From: Thermodesulfobacteriota bacterium
GTDB lineage: Bacteria > Desulfobacterota > DSM-4660 > Desulfatiglandales > Desulfatiglandaceae
Direction of reading: 5' to 3'
DNA length: 20,817 nucleotides
Assembly (NCBI GenBank): GCA_028278625.1
Contig: JANQDY010000011.1
Coordinates: 1-20,817 of the forward strand
Below the pieces are notes generated by a model, which saw nothing but the letters and a program-made list of their open reading frames with translations, was not told the origin of the DNA and searched no databases. Below, one piece after another: positions 1 to 8,428 of this stretch. The position numbers were made by a program, and so were the translations under genes. How positions within the stretch are numbered: position 1 is the first letter of the stretch; the number at the start of each line of letters is the position of its first letter.

Positions 1-1489
1 TCCTCTCAAGGATCCCCACGGCCATACTGGAACGATAGGCGGAGTTGCAGACCGTCACCACCGGTTCTTCCGGGTCAAGTTTCTTGGACAATCGGGAGAG
101 GTGATTCAGTGGAAGGTTCAGTACGGTCCCGATCCTCAGGCCCATCCATTCAGCGGGAAGACGGACGTCGACAATCACCGGGGCTTCTCCCTTTTGCATC
201 ATGGCGTAAAGCGCCTCCGGGGCAATGGGATTGCTGATCCTCACTGGCCGTCCGGCATTCCTCCAGGTCTCCATGGTGATGATTTCCGGGCTGTAACCGA
301 TTCGGTTCAGCCTGAACAAGGCTTCCCTCAGCTCTTCTTCGTCCCCTACCAACACCAGCTTCGATCCCCACGGAACCATGATTCCCACCCATTTCTCCAG
401 CTTTCCCCTCAGCGCAATATTCACCGAGTTGGGGATGTGGCCCGCGGCATATTCGTCAGCTTCCCGCAGATCCACCACATAGGTTCTGTCAGGATCCGCC
501 AGAATCGTGTCCGGGGCTGTTTCATCGGGCAGTCCCGCATCCCAGTCAATCAAAGGGGGGCCTTTCCTGTTCAGGGCGGCGTTATGGCTGAAGTACTGGG
601 GGGCCTCGGGAAGGTCCTGGAGCAGCGCGGCGATGAATTCCCCACGCGTCTTGTATTGCAGATAAGGATTCGATCTTTTTTCTTCCCCAATGGTGCTGAA
701 AGGTTTGTCGGAGAGATGGGCGCCGCAGAGGGACCCGGCGCCGTGGGCCGGGAAGATTTTGACGCTGTTATCCAGTTTGGATATCTTGTTGTTCCAGGAA
801 TCGAAAAAGGCGGATGCCAGCCGGGCCGCCGATACCGTATCCCCCATGAGATCCGGCCGTCCCACGCTGCCCACAAAAAGCACGTCCCCAGTAAGAATTA
901 GCTCCGGCACATCATTGTTGTCCGGACCATATACGAGTCCGCAGGTACTGTCGGGCGTATGCCCAGGAGTCTCAATGAATTTCACCAACGCCTTGCCCAC
1001 CCGGATGGTACTCCCCTCTTTTAAAGGCTCAAAGGGATACCCGGCGCCACTGATATGGCTCTGGTAAATGGGACAATTGGCCGCATTTGCCAGTTCCATG
1101 TGACCGGCCACAAAATCCGCGTGGGAATGGCTCAGATAGACCCCTATGATTTCAGCCCCCTCCTTCTTGGCGATATCCAGGAAAGCAAAAATGTCCCGGC
1201 AGGGATCGACAACAAGGGCTTTCCGCTCACTGATGAGCATGTAAGAGTAGATGGAGAGAACCGGCAATTGAAGCTGGATCAGCTTGAAGCCGGGAAATTC
1301 GTACGTAGCCACAATATGGTATTTTGACGCATCCATGCCGTGTGTGGCAGACTCAGCGTCTTCAATCCGTACCGCCCGCGCGTTAGCAGGGGTTTCCAAA
1401 GGTTTGTGTAAAACCAGCCCGGCGAATCCCAAGAAGGCCCCACCAACGCCCATTTTTTTCATAAAATCTCTTCTATTCATCTCTTTCAT
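1..1489 (-). CDS. Tat-exported MBL-fold hydrolase with two rhodanese domains (partial, 3' end off window)
   Basis: An open frame of 496 codons runs to the left edge, so the C-terminus is missing. The N-terminus has a Tat-type signal (NRRDFMKKMG, then a hydrophobic stretch), predicting export of a folded metalloprotein. The MBL domain (about residues 50-260) shows HSHADF (121-126), HTPDSTC (177-183), TGD with Asp202, and PAHG with His249, the order seen in the ETHE1/persulfide-dioxygenase and glyoxalase II group. The usual sixth residue of HxHxDH is Phe here. Two rhodanese domains follow. The first (about 340-430) has no catalytic Cys; the second keeps an active-site loop CNSAYRS with Cys481. 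The family acts on sulfane sulfur or glutathione-type thioesters; the substrate here is inferred only. SD AGGAAGG lies 4 nt before ATG 1489; an in-frame ATG at 1480 is an alternative start. The gene follows the permease by 50 nt, so the two are probably co-transcribed. Confidence 0.88.
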   Translation of the reverse strand, partial: MKEMNRRDFMKKMGVGGAFLGFAGLVLHKPLETPANARAVRIEDAESATHGMDASKYHIVATYEFPGFKLIQLQLPVLSIYSYMLISERKALVVDPCRDIFAFLDIAKKEGAEIIGVYLSHSHADFVAGHMELANAANCPIYQSHISGAGYPFEPLKEGSTIRVGKALVKFIETPGHTPDSTCGLVYGPDNNDVPELILTGDVLFVGSVGRPDLMGDTVSAARLASAFFDSWNNKISKLDNSVKIFPAHGAGSLCGAHLSDKPFSTIGEEKRSNPYLQYKTRGEFIAALLQDLPEAPQYFSHNAALNRKGPPLIDWDAGLPDETAPDTILADPDRTYVVDLREADEYAAGHIPNSVNIALRGKLEKWVGIMVPWGSKLVLVGDEEELREALFRLNRIGYSPEIITMETWRNAGRPVRISNPIAPEALYAMMQKGEAPVIVDVRLPAEWMGLRIGTVLNLPLNHLSRLSKKLDPEEPVVTVCNSAYRSSMAVGILER

Positions 1490-1539
1490 GATACCTTCCT
1501 GTCAGAAGTGAAGGCCACCCGGGCCTCGATCTTTCCGCC

Positions 1540-2715
1540 TCATGTGGCGCTTGCGCACTCACACGGTTCGTTGGCCATCTCCGTCACCGGCCGATTAAAG
1601 CTTTTGGCCTTGCGGTCCCCTTCCCTATTTTTCAATGATGTTTTACCGAAAAACCATGATCGAAAGGCTCCGCACAACGGCTTTATGGATAGGACGGAAA
1701 GTACGATGGCGCCCGCGAGTTTGACCCACATGGGCATCATTTCAGACGCCTGGCCGGCAATGGCCTGGGCGGAGATGTTCAGTGTGCCATAGACCCCGTC
1801 AAGAGCGATGCCGAAACCCACGGCGGCGACCGCAACGGAAAGAAGGTAAATGAGCGTGGCCCTTTTTCCCAGGACCTTTAGAAGCACGGTCAAGGAGGTG
1901 ATATTTGTCGCGGGCCCCGTAAGCATGAACACAAGTGCGGCTACGGGACTGACGCCGTTTAGAATAAGGGCCGCTGCAATGGGTGTGGATGCGGTTGCAC
2001 AGATATAAAGGGGGATGCCTACGACCAGCATCAGCAGCATGGCGGAGAATCCACCTCCGAGATGCCGGGTCAGTAGTTCCTGCGGAATGAATGTTGTGAT
2101 CACCCCTGCGAGAAGCAGTCCCGTAAGAAACCATAGGGCAATATCATTCCAGAGTTCGGTGAATGCATAGGTCATCCCCGCCCATGCCTTTTCCGAAAAC
2201 CGGTGATGCTTTCGGTGAACCAGAGGGTCGCAGTCAACGCCGTCACAACAACCGTCAACGGGACATGAAGCATCCGTGGCGACGGGTTTTGCCTCGGACT
2301 TTTTGTTGTCGAACAGGTTTTCCACAATACCGGCCGATACCGCGGTGGAGAAGGCCGCCAAAGGCCTTGCAACGGTCATAACCGGATCCAGCAGTGAATA
2401 GGTGATGGCCATGGAGTCAACGCCGGATTCAGGCGTTGAAATCAGGAATGCGGTTGTGGCTCCGTTGTTGGCCCCCTGATCTTTCAGTGATGCTGCCGCC
2501 GGCAGCACACCGCAGGATCACAAGGGAATGGGGATGCCAAAGCAAGCGGCCTTGAATACGGATGCGAAGCGACCCTTCCCCAGATGCCGTAAAACGGTTT
2601 GGGGATTTAGAAACACCCTTAGGATTCCGGCCATCAGAATTCCAATCAGCATGTAAATGGATGCGTCGAGGAGCATATTCCAAGTCGATGTTAAAATCTC
2701 AGCCGCCATATTCAT
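1540..2715 (-). CDS. ArsP_1/DUF318 (SO_0444-like) metal-efflux permease, probable selenoprotein with Sec66
   Basis: The gene is split by one in-frame UGA (2518-2520) into 65-codon and 325-codon parts that share the same frame. Read through, it gives 391 aa, a normal length for this permease family. The UGA falls in GIPIPL-U-SCGVLPAAA, exactly at the first Cys of the family's PLCSCG motif, and conserved sequence continues after it (GATTAFLISTPESGVDS). A second membrane half has GIPLYICATASTPIAAA and GPATN (about 236-271). Between the halves is a Cys/His-rich loop with CPVDGCCDGVDC (151-162) and HRKHH; the tail ends CECASAT. Members are linked to Cu/Zn or organoarsenical efflux across the inner membrane, with the CxC thought to bind the metal. 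SD GAGGAG lies about 9 nt before ATG 2715. A nonsense mutation (TGC to TGA) is the alternative, but the position and hairpin favour Sec. Confidence 0.85.
2490..2508 (-). promoter_or_regulatory. bSECIS-like hairpin just downstream of the in-frame UGA
   Basis: Reading the minus strand, TGCTGCC-GGC-GGCAGCA forms a perfect 7-bp stem with a 3-nt loop, extendable by one G-U pair. The loop starts 17 nt after the UGA and its first base is G. Bacterial SECIS elements lie inside the coding region about 16-37 nt after the UGA with a G in the first two loop positions, so the placement fits. GC-rich Ala/Pro codons could give a hairpin by chance. Confidence 0.6.
2518..2520 (-). other. In-frame UGA, predicted selenocysteine codon (residue 66 of the permease)
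   Basis: The stop separating the two permease parts is UGA, the frame is unbroken on either side, and the residue aligns with the first Cys of the conserved CxCG motif. Replacing U by C restores a full-length, family-like protein. Decoding needs SelA, SelB, SelC and SelD elsewhere in the genome; none is in this window. Confidence 0.75.
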
Positions 2716-2801
2716 TCCAAAATTCTCCTCTCAGACCGTTGCTTGTTTCCAAATGTGATGGCTCAGAGTGACTGGCCAGTTCCAAATTGAATGCCTGCTC
2801 A

Positions 2802-2829
2802 AACATAAATATATGCTCACGGATGTCAA
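2802..2829 (-). promoter_or_regulatory. Sigma-70-like promoter for the permease-MBL operon
   Basis: On the minus strand a perfect -35 TTGACA (2824-2829), a 16-nt spacer and -10 TATGTT (2802-2807) precede the permease start by about 85 nt. The -35 box is the end of the left arm of the inverted repeat at 2824-2864. Confidence 0.55.
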
Positions 2830-2864
2830 GCCTTTCAATGATGTGTGAAAGAAAAGGCTTGACA
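2824..2864. repeat. Perfect 12-bp inverted repeat between divergent genes, operator-like
   Basis: TGTCAAGCCTTT (2824-2835) and AAAGGCTTGACA (2853-2864) are exact reverse complements separated by 17 nt. Each arm ends in TTGACA directed outward, so both divergent -35 regions lie in the repeat. It could bind a shared regulator or simply form a cruciform or RNA hairpin. Confidence 0.6.
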
Positions 2865-2886
2865 AAGCGACCCAACGTGATAAATA
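2859..2886 (+). promoter_or_regulatory. Possible promoter for the methyltransferase/ABC operon
   Basis: TTGACA (2859-2864), a 16-nt spacer and a poor -10 TAAATA (2881-2886) lie about 110 nt before the start at 2994. The -35 is perfect but the -10 is weak, which would suit an activator-dependent promoter. Confidence 0.35.
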
Positions 2887-2993
2887 GGGAGTCCTAAAAA
2901 TGTTTTGCGTTACTAATAGCCGACTGCTTAGTCTACTCCGTACGTGCCTGTTCGGGTCGGCGCACAAAAAGTCTAAGACAAAAGGAGTGTGAT

Positions 2994-4034
2994 ATGAGAG
3001 AACTGCCGACAACTGCCACGGATTACGGAGCCCTTCATGAAATGCTAACCGCCCCCATCAGGGCCCAGTTGATGATGACCGGCATTGAACTTGGGGTTTT
3101 CAATCAAGTGGAATCGTTTCGACCCGCCGACCAGGTGGCCCGGGAGTTGGGCACGGATCCGGATAACACCCGACGCTTTCTGGATGCCCTGGCCACCATT
3201 GATCTTTTGGAAAAGCGGCACGGATTGTACCGGAACCTACCCATGGCCCAGCAGTTCCTAACCCAAGATTCACCCACCTATGTGGGAAGGCTGTTTCAAC
3301 TGGTTCAGAAAAGATGTGTCGAGCCCCTCAACGACCTGCTTCAACTGGTAAAAGAGGGTCCTAATCATCAGGGCGGTCAGGAAGATTTTGCTTCGGAAAA
3401 CCTATGGGCCGAAATGACGCGCGGAACCGCCGTTTGGCCCATGGGAGGAACGGGGGAAAGAGTGGCCGAAGTTCTCTCGGAACTTCCCGGCTTTACAGGA
3501 TTCAACAAAATGCTGGATCTGGGCGGCGGACACGGCATATTTGCGCTTTACATTGTAGACAGGCATCCCACCATGAAGGGGATCATCTATGACCGCGCTC
3601 CCGTGGTTGAAGTGGCCGATTCCTTCATCCAGGAATTCGGTATGGAAGACCGTGTGAGCACCGTCGCAGGCGACTACATGGCCGATGATATCGGAGAGGG
3701 CTACGATCTCATATGGGCGAGCGCCACGCTCAATTTTGCCAAACAGAACCTGGATGCCTTGATGGGGAAGATCTATGAGGCCGTCAAGTTCGGCGGCTAT
3801 TTCGTCAGCTTTCAGGACGGCATGACCCATGAACATACCAAACCGGTCACTATGCTGGGGCATCTTGCTGACCAGCTCACCACAGGCTTCGACTTCTCAC
3901 TGGATCAGGGGGAGGTGGCTGAGTCGGCTCTTCGGTGCGGCTTCAACTGGGTCCGATCCCGCACCATGGAAACCCCCATGGGTCCGCTGGATATTGACAT
4001 TGCCAGAAAACTCACTTGGGGTAGAATCAAATGA
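2994..4034 (+). CDS. SAM-dependent O-methyltransferase with winged-helix dimerisation domain
   Basis: The 346-aa product has the layout of plant-type/acetylserotonin-like O-methyltransferases (family 2). The N-terminal winged-helix dimerisation part (about 10-110; LMMTGIELGVFNQV, then VARELGTDPDNTRRFLDALA) precedes a Rossmann SAM domain with LDLGGGHG at 174-181, IIYDRAPVVEVA as the second strand and a GDYMADDIGEGYDLIW strand. Relatives methylate hydroxyl groups of secondary metabolites or tetrapyrrole side chains; the substrate is unknown. SD AAAGGAGTG lies just before ATG 2994. It is the first gene of a plus-strand run leading into a TetR gene and two ABC half-transporters, suggesting a tailoring step on the transported compound. 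No frameshift or missing SAM motif is visible. Confidence 0.87.
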   Translation: MRELPTTATDYGALHEMLTAPIRAQLMMTGIELGVFNQVESFRPADQVARELGTDPDNTRRFLDALATIDLLEKRHGLYRNLPMAQQFLTQDSPTYVGRLFQLVQKRCVEPLNDLLQLVKEGPNHQGGQEDFASENLWAEMTRGTAVWPMGGTGERVAEVLSELPGFTGFNKMLDLGGGHGIFALYIVDRHPTMKGIIYDRAPVVEVADSFIQEFGMEDRVSTVAGDYMADDIGEGYDLIWASATLNFAKQNLDALMGKIYEAVKFGGYFVSFQDGMTHEHTKPVTMLGHLADQLTTGFDFSLDQGEVAESALRCGFNWVRSRTMETPMGPLDIDIARKLTWGRIK

Positions 4035-4108
4035 TGTGAACGTTCAATTCGGCAAGCATCTCCACCGCTGTCTCTAAATAGGCCGGGTTCTTGATTAAGG
4101 AGGGTTCC

Positions 4109-4720
4109 TTGCAGGTCAGAAAAGAGGATATCAAACAAAGGATTGTTGAGGTCGCCCGTGGAGAGTTTTTTGAAAAGGGATTTAAGGACGCCTCCATGCG
4201 AACCATCGCAAGTAAATCAGGTGTCGGTTTGAGTAATATTTACAATTACTTCAAAAAGAAGGACGACATCCTAAAGGAAGTTTTATCTCCCCTTATGATG
4301 GCCTTTGAAACAATGATGAAAGAGCACAACAAGCCGGAGTATATCAGCACCGATATTTTTACCTCTGAAGCATACCAGCGTGAGAATATCGGGAGGTTTG
4401 TTGATCTGATCACTCAGTATCGAAAGGAGCTGAATCTTTTACTTTTCAGGTCCCATGGATCCCGCTTCGAGAACTTCACGGATGAATACACGGATCGGCA
4501 CACCAAAACAGGCATTCAATATCTTAAGAAAATGAAAGAAAAATACCCTCAGATAAACACAGATATTTCTGAGTTCTTTATCCATACCATGAGTTCCTGG
4601 TGGCTGAGCATTATTGGTGAGATCGTATCCCACGACCTTGATGCCCATCAGGTGACAAAATTCGTATCGGAATACATGGCTTTCGGAACAGCCGGCTGGA
4701 AGAAACTGATGGGCGTGTGA
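4109..4720 (+). CDS. TetR/AcrR family transcriptional regulator
   Basis: The 203-aa product has a TetR N-terminal HTH (about residues 7-55: IVEVARGEFFEKGF, SMRTIASKSGVGLSNIYNYF, KKKDDILKEVL) and an all-helical ligand-binding C-terminal domain. I chose TTG 4109 because the SD AAGGAGGG (4097-4104) sits just before it; an in-frame TTG at 4091 lies before that SD and lacks its own. It lies 74 nt after the methyltransferase and 67 nt before the ABC genes, so it probably represses this operon in response to the exported compound or a related ligand. An imperfect palindrome at 4735-4761 in the downstream gap is a candidate operator. Ligand unknown. Confidence 0.87.
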   Translation: MQVRKEDIKQRIVEVARGEFFEKGFKDASMRTIASKSGVGLSNIYNYFKKKDDILKEVLSPLMMAFETMMKEHNKPEYISTDIFTSEAYQRENIGRFVDLITQYRKELNLLLFRSHGSRFENFTDEYTDRHTKTGIQYLKKMKEKYPQINTDISEFFIHTMSSWWLSIIGEIVSHDLDAHQVTKFVSEYMAFGTAGWKKLMGV

Positions 4721-4734
4721 TATTTTTTTGCCCA

Positions 4735-4761
4735 AATCAAGAACACTGTTCGTTTTTGATT
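4735..4761. promoter_or_regulatory. Palindromic site between TetR and ABC genes, candidate operator
   Basis: GAACACTGTTC (4741-4751) is a perfect palindrome with a 3-nt centre, flanked by AATCAA (4735-4740) and TTGATT (4756-4761), with four extra bases on the right side. Its place between a TetR gene and its likely targets suggests an operator. An RNA hairpin regulating translation is the alternative. Confidence 0.35.
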
Positions 4762-4787
4762 GAATTGACAATTAAGGGAGAAGAATC

Positions 4788-6587
4788 ATGAATGAAAACA
4801 AGAAGAAATCCGGTTTGGTGCGGCTGTTTGAAATCGCCGGTACGAAAAAATGGTGGCTCATCGGCGCCATGATTCTGGCCGTCTTAAGCTCGGTGGCGCA
4901 GTTCGTGCCATACATTTCGGTATACAAGGTTCTTGAGGAACTGGCCGCCAACACCACCAATCCTTCCTTGATCGACATGGCATTCATCTGGCAATGGGGG
5001 TATGTGGCGCTCGGGTCGTTCATTCTATTCGGGGGATTGCTGTTTTCATCACTTATGCTTTCCCATATAGCGGCATTCAACATCCTTTATGAATTGCGCA
5101 TGAAGCTGGCCCAAAAGCTGGTTCGCCTGCCCATGGGCTTTTTTACCCGGCGGGCATCCGGGGAGATCAAGAAAGTGATGTCCGAAGATGTGGAACGGAT
5201 AGAACTCTTTATCGCACACCATATTCCGGACATCACTTCAGCGGTGGTATTTCCGCTGCTCATCATCGGCTGCATGTTCGTGGTGGACTGGCGCCTGGCG
5301 ATAGTGGTCATGGCCGTTTTTGCGGGTGCCATTGCTTTGATGTCGCGCATGTCGGCCAATCCAAAGATGAAGCCGGTGGTGGAACAATACCTAAAAACCA
5401 TGGGACGGATGAACAACAGCATCATCGAATATGTCCGGGGTATTCAAGTGGTGAAAGTCTTCAGCCGTTCAACGGAGGCGTTTGAGCGTTTGAACCATGA
5501 CATTGATGCATTTCGTGTTTTCTCAAACGGAATTACCCGAAAATACGCGCCCATCTATCTCGGTTTTCAGATCCTGCTATCCTCCACCCTCTTCTTTTTG
5601 ATACCGGTGGCTGTCATCTTACTCTTGAATAGCAAATCCTATGCCGCCTACATCCCCACGGTTTTGCTCTTTCTCATTTTGGGGGGCGGCCTTTTCTTCC
5701 CGACCTTAAAGATCATGTGGATCGGCGGCATGATGTCACAAAACAACGTCGGCGTCGACATCATTGACCAAATACTGGACAGGGCCGAAATGGCGGAACC
5801 TCAAGAACCGAAAAAGCCCGATGGTGACGGACTGGTGTTCGAGAATGTTTCTTTCTCTTACGACAAAACAGAGATTTTAAAGGACGTCACCTTTACGGCG
5901 GCGCCCAATACGGTAACGGCCCTGGTGGGGCCGTCAGGGGCTGGGAAAACAACCATCGCCATGCTTGCCGCCCGTTTCTGGGACATCGATTCGGGCGAGA
6001 TCCGGATGGGGAAAACTCCCATCGGCAGCATCAAGACGCCGGATCTGATGGACCATGTCTCCTTTGTCTTTCAGGAGAGCATGCTCTTTTTCGACACCAT
6101 GGAGGAGAACATCCGGATGGGCAATAAGACCGCATCTTTCGAACAGGTGAAAGCGGCCGCTCGGGCCGCCCAATGCCATATTTTCATCCAGGAACTGGAA
6201 AGCGGCTACCAGACCCTGGTGGGCGAAGGGGGCACTTATTTGTCGGGAGGGGAGCAGCAACGGATTGCCCTGGCCCGTGCAATATTGAAGGATGCGCCGG
6301 TGGTGCTGCTGGATGAAGCGACCGCGTACGCGGATCCGGAAAATGAAGGCAAGATCCTCGAATCCTTTTCGACCCTGATACGGGGAAAAACGGTGCTGGT
6401 GATCGCCCACAGACTTAGCACCATCACCAATGCAGACCAGATTCTCTACATCGACAAAGGCAGAATCATCGAGAGGGGGACCCACGGGGAGTTGCTGGCG
6501 TTAAACCGGCAATATGCCCGCATATGGCAAACCTACTCACAATCACGCAATTGGGTCATCAACACCCAAAGGAGGGTATTGGCATGA
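4788..6587 (+). CDS. ABC exporter-type half-transporter (permease + ATPase), subunit 1
   Basis: The 599-aa protein has an N-terminal six-helix transmembrane domain (about 20-310) fused to a nucleotide-binding domain. The ATPase motifs are complete: Walker A GPSGAGKTT (381-389), signature LSGGEQQ (485-491), Walker B VVLLDE (505-510) and H-loop His541. The D-loop reads TAYADPEN, a form I associate with siderophore-type ABC pairs such as YbtPQ/IrtAB; this is a family impression, not a search result. SD AGGGAGA precedes ATG 4788. Its stop overlaps the next ABC start by 4 nt (ATGA), so the two products are made in a fixed ratio and probably form a heterodimer in the inner membrane. Direction of transport is not certain: YbtPQ/IrtAB have an exporter fold yet import ferric siderophores. 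Confidence 0.9.
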   Translation: MNENKKKSGLVRLFEIAGTKKWWLIGAMILAVLSSVAQFVPYISVYKVLEELAANTTNPSLIDMAFIWQWGYVALGSFILFGGLLFSSLMLSHIAAFNILYELRMKLAQKLVRLPMGFFTRRASGEIKKVMSEDVERIELFIAHHIPDITSAVVFPLLIIGCMFVVDWRLAIVVMAVFAGAIALMSRMSANPKMKPVVEQYLKTMGRMNNSIIEYVRGIQVVKVFSRSTEAFERLNHDIDAFRVFSNGITRKYAPIYLGFQILLSSTLFFLIPVAVILLLNSKSYAAYIPTVLLFLILGGGLFFPTLKIMWIGGMMSQNNVGVDIIDQILDRAEMAEPQEPKKPDGDGLVFENVSFSYDKTEILKDVTFTAAPNTVTALVGPSGAGKTTIAMLAARFWDIDSGEIRMGKTPIGSIKTPDLMDHVSFVFQESMLFFDTMEENIRMGNKTASFEQVKAAARAAQCHIFIQELESGYQTLVGEGGTYLSGGEQQRIALARAILKDAPVVLLDEATAYADPENEGKILESFSTLIRGKTVLVIAHRLSTITNADQILYIDKGRIIERGTHGELLALNRQYARIWQTYSQSRNWVINTQRRVLA

Positions 6588-8428
6588 AAATATCGGCAAT
6601 ACTGAACTCTGCGACAATGGGGCGGCCTCAGCGGTTGCGCCCGATGATATGGTGGACAATTTTGGAATACTTCTTCCGGGGCGTACCCTATGGCATAACG
6701 CTTTTTGTGGTCTGGGAATTGTTCAAACCGCTGCAAAGCCCCGGCACTCCCCTGGATGTTCGGAAGATCGCCTTTGCCTGCGCCGGTTTGCTCCTCTCCC
6801 TTCTACTGCTCTACATTGCCGGCCGAAAGGCCTATTTTGCGGCTTTCAAGTCAGGTTACGATATTTGCTCAGACGGCCGGAAAGCGGTAACCGCACACTT
6901 AAAACAACTGCCGATGGGCTTTTACAACCGTCGCGATCCGGGCGATATCGGCGCCTATGTGGTAAATGACTATGCCAACATCGAACAAATGGTCACCCAT
7001 TTGGTACCCCAGTTTTTCGGAGCGCTGGTGATGCCGCTTATCTTACTGGTGGGATTGTTTTTAACCAACTGGCAGCTGGCACTTGCAGCCGCCCTGGTGA
7101 TCCCAATGGCATTGCCCATACTGATCTTGACCAACCATATCGTCAAGAAGCTGGGCCGAAAGCATCAAAAGGTAAAGGTGGCCTCCTCCTCTCGCATGAT
7201 TGAATACATTCAGGGGATCAGGCTCATCAAAGCCTTCAACTTGGGGGGAACCAAGTTTGAGCGTCTGGAAAAGGCTTTTCAAAACCTCAAGAAAGCCAGC
7301 ATTCGTCTGGAAGCGGCCCCTGGTCCCACGGTTGTGTTTGCATCGGTGGTTCTAAACGGCGGATTCATTTTGATTATCCTGCTTGGATTCAGCATGCTGA
7401 TAGGGTCCGATATATCGTTGCCCGCCTATGTTCTCTTTTTGGTCCTGGGAATTCATCTTTATCAACCGCTATTGCATGCAATGACTTTCATTGCTGAAAT
7501 GAACTATATGAAACTGAGCGCCGACCGGGTGGAAGTCCTTAGAAGAGCGCCGTTCTTGCCGGAAGGAAGGGTTGAGCAGGTCAGGAACCATCATATCCAA
7601 CTCAGGGATGTGCACTTCAGGTATCGGGACACCGACGTTATCAACGGCATTTCCGTGAGAATCCCGGAACGCGGCCTCACGGCCCTGGTGGGCCCTTCCG
7701 GGTCGGGGAAAACCACACTCACCCGTCTAATCGCCCGCTTTTGGGACGTGCATGAAGGCGAAGTGATGATCGGGGGACACAATATCAGAGACTACGCGCC
7801 GGACGTGCTTATGAGCCGAATTTCAATTGTTTTTCAGGACGTGTATCTGTTTAACGATACTATTTTCAACAATATCCGCATCGGTAAAGAAGATGCTTCG
7901 ACAGAGGAGATCGTTGCGGCGGCCAAAGCCGCAAAATGCCACGATTTTATCGAAGTTATGCCGGAGAAATACGAGACCCTTGTTGGCGAAGGGGGCAGCA
8001 CCCTTTCGGGGGGCGAGAAACAGCGCATTTCCATTGCAAGGGCCATCTTAAAAAATGCGCCTATCATTTTGCTGGATGAAGCCACGGCATCCTTGGACCC
8101 TGAAAACGAGCGCTTCATTCAAGAGGCCATCAACGACCTTGTGAAAGACAAAACCGTTATCATGATCGCACACCGCCTGCACACGGTTCAGGCCGCGGAC
8201 AACATCGTGGTCATGGACAAAGGGAGCGTGGTGGAAGAAGGAAAACATGGGGATCTACTGAAGAATCAGGGCTTATACAAAACCCTGTGGGATGAACAGC
8301 AACGGATTAAAGGATGGAAGTTCAAAGGAAATCAGATGACCCAGGACACGGAAACACTGGAAGATGACATCACACAACATGTCTCAATGACACCAAATGA
8401 ACCGACACGGGAAAGGGCATTGTCATGA
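6584..8428 (+). CDS. ABC exporter-type half-transporter (permease + ATPase), subunit 2
   Basis: The 614-aa partner of the preceding gene has a transmembrane domain (about 20-310) and an intact ATPase: Walker A GPSGSGKTT (370-378), signature LSGGEKQ (474-480), Walker B with Asp498-Glu499 and H-loop His530. Start ATG 6584 is chosen over in-frame codons as far back as 6524 because GGAGGG lies 7 nt upstream and it gives a 4-nt ATGA overlap with subunit 1. Both partners have full catalytic motifs, so both ATP sites should work, unlike asymmetric exporters with one degenerate site. The C-terminus carries about 40 extra hydrophilic residues after the ATPase. The end overlaps the next methyltransferase by 4 nt. 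Confidence 0.9.
   Translation: MKISAILNSATMGRPQRLRPMIWWTILEYFFRGVPYGITLFVVWELFKPLQSPGTPLDVRKIAFACAGLLLSLLLLYIAGRKAYFAAFKSGYDICSDGRKAVTAHLKQLPMGFYNRRDPGDIGAYVVNDYANIEQMVTHLVPQFFGALVMPLILLVGLFLTNWQLALAAALVIPMALPILILTNHIVKKLGRKHQKVKVASSSRMIEYIQGIRLIKAFNLGGTKFERLEKAFQNLKKASIRLEAAPGPTVVFASVVLNGGFILIILLGFSMLIGSDISLPAYVLFLVLGIHLYQPLLHAMTFIAEMNYMKLSADRVEVLRRAPFLPEGRVEQVRNHHIQLRDVHFRYRDTDVINGISVRIPERGLTALVGPSGSGKTTLTRLIARFWDVHEGEVMIGGHNIRDYAPDVLMSRISIVFQDVYLFNDTIFNNIRIGKEDASTEEIVAAAKAAKCHDFIEVMPEKYETLVGEGGSTLSGGEKQRISIARAILKNAPIILLDEATASLDPENERFIQEAINDLVKDKTVIMIAHRLHTVQAADNIVVMDKGSVVEEGKHGDLLKNQGLYKTLWDEQQRIKGWKFKGNQMTQDTETLEDDITQHVSMTPNEPTRERALS

Noticed and set aside
101..901. Plus-strand 266-codon open frame
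   Set aside because: It is antisense to the MBL/rhodanese gene, whose frame has clear motifs along its length; the plus frame shows none.
2490..2520. The permease as two genes or a pseudogene broken by a nonsense codon
   Set aside because: The frame is unbroken apart from the UGA, the UGA lies on a conserved Cys position, the rest of the protein shows no decay, and a SECIS-like hairpin follows. A nonsense mutation remains possible but is less likely.
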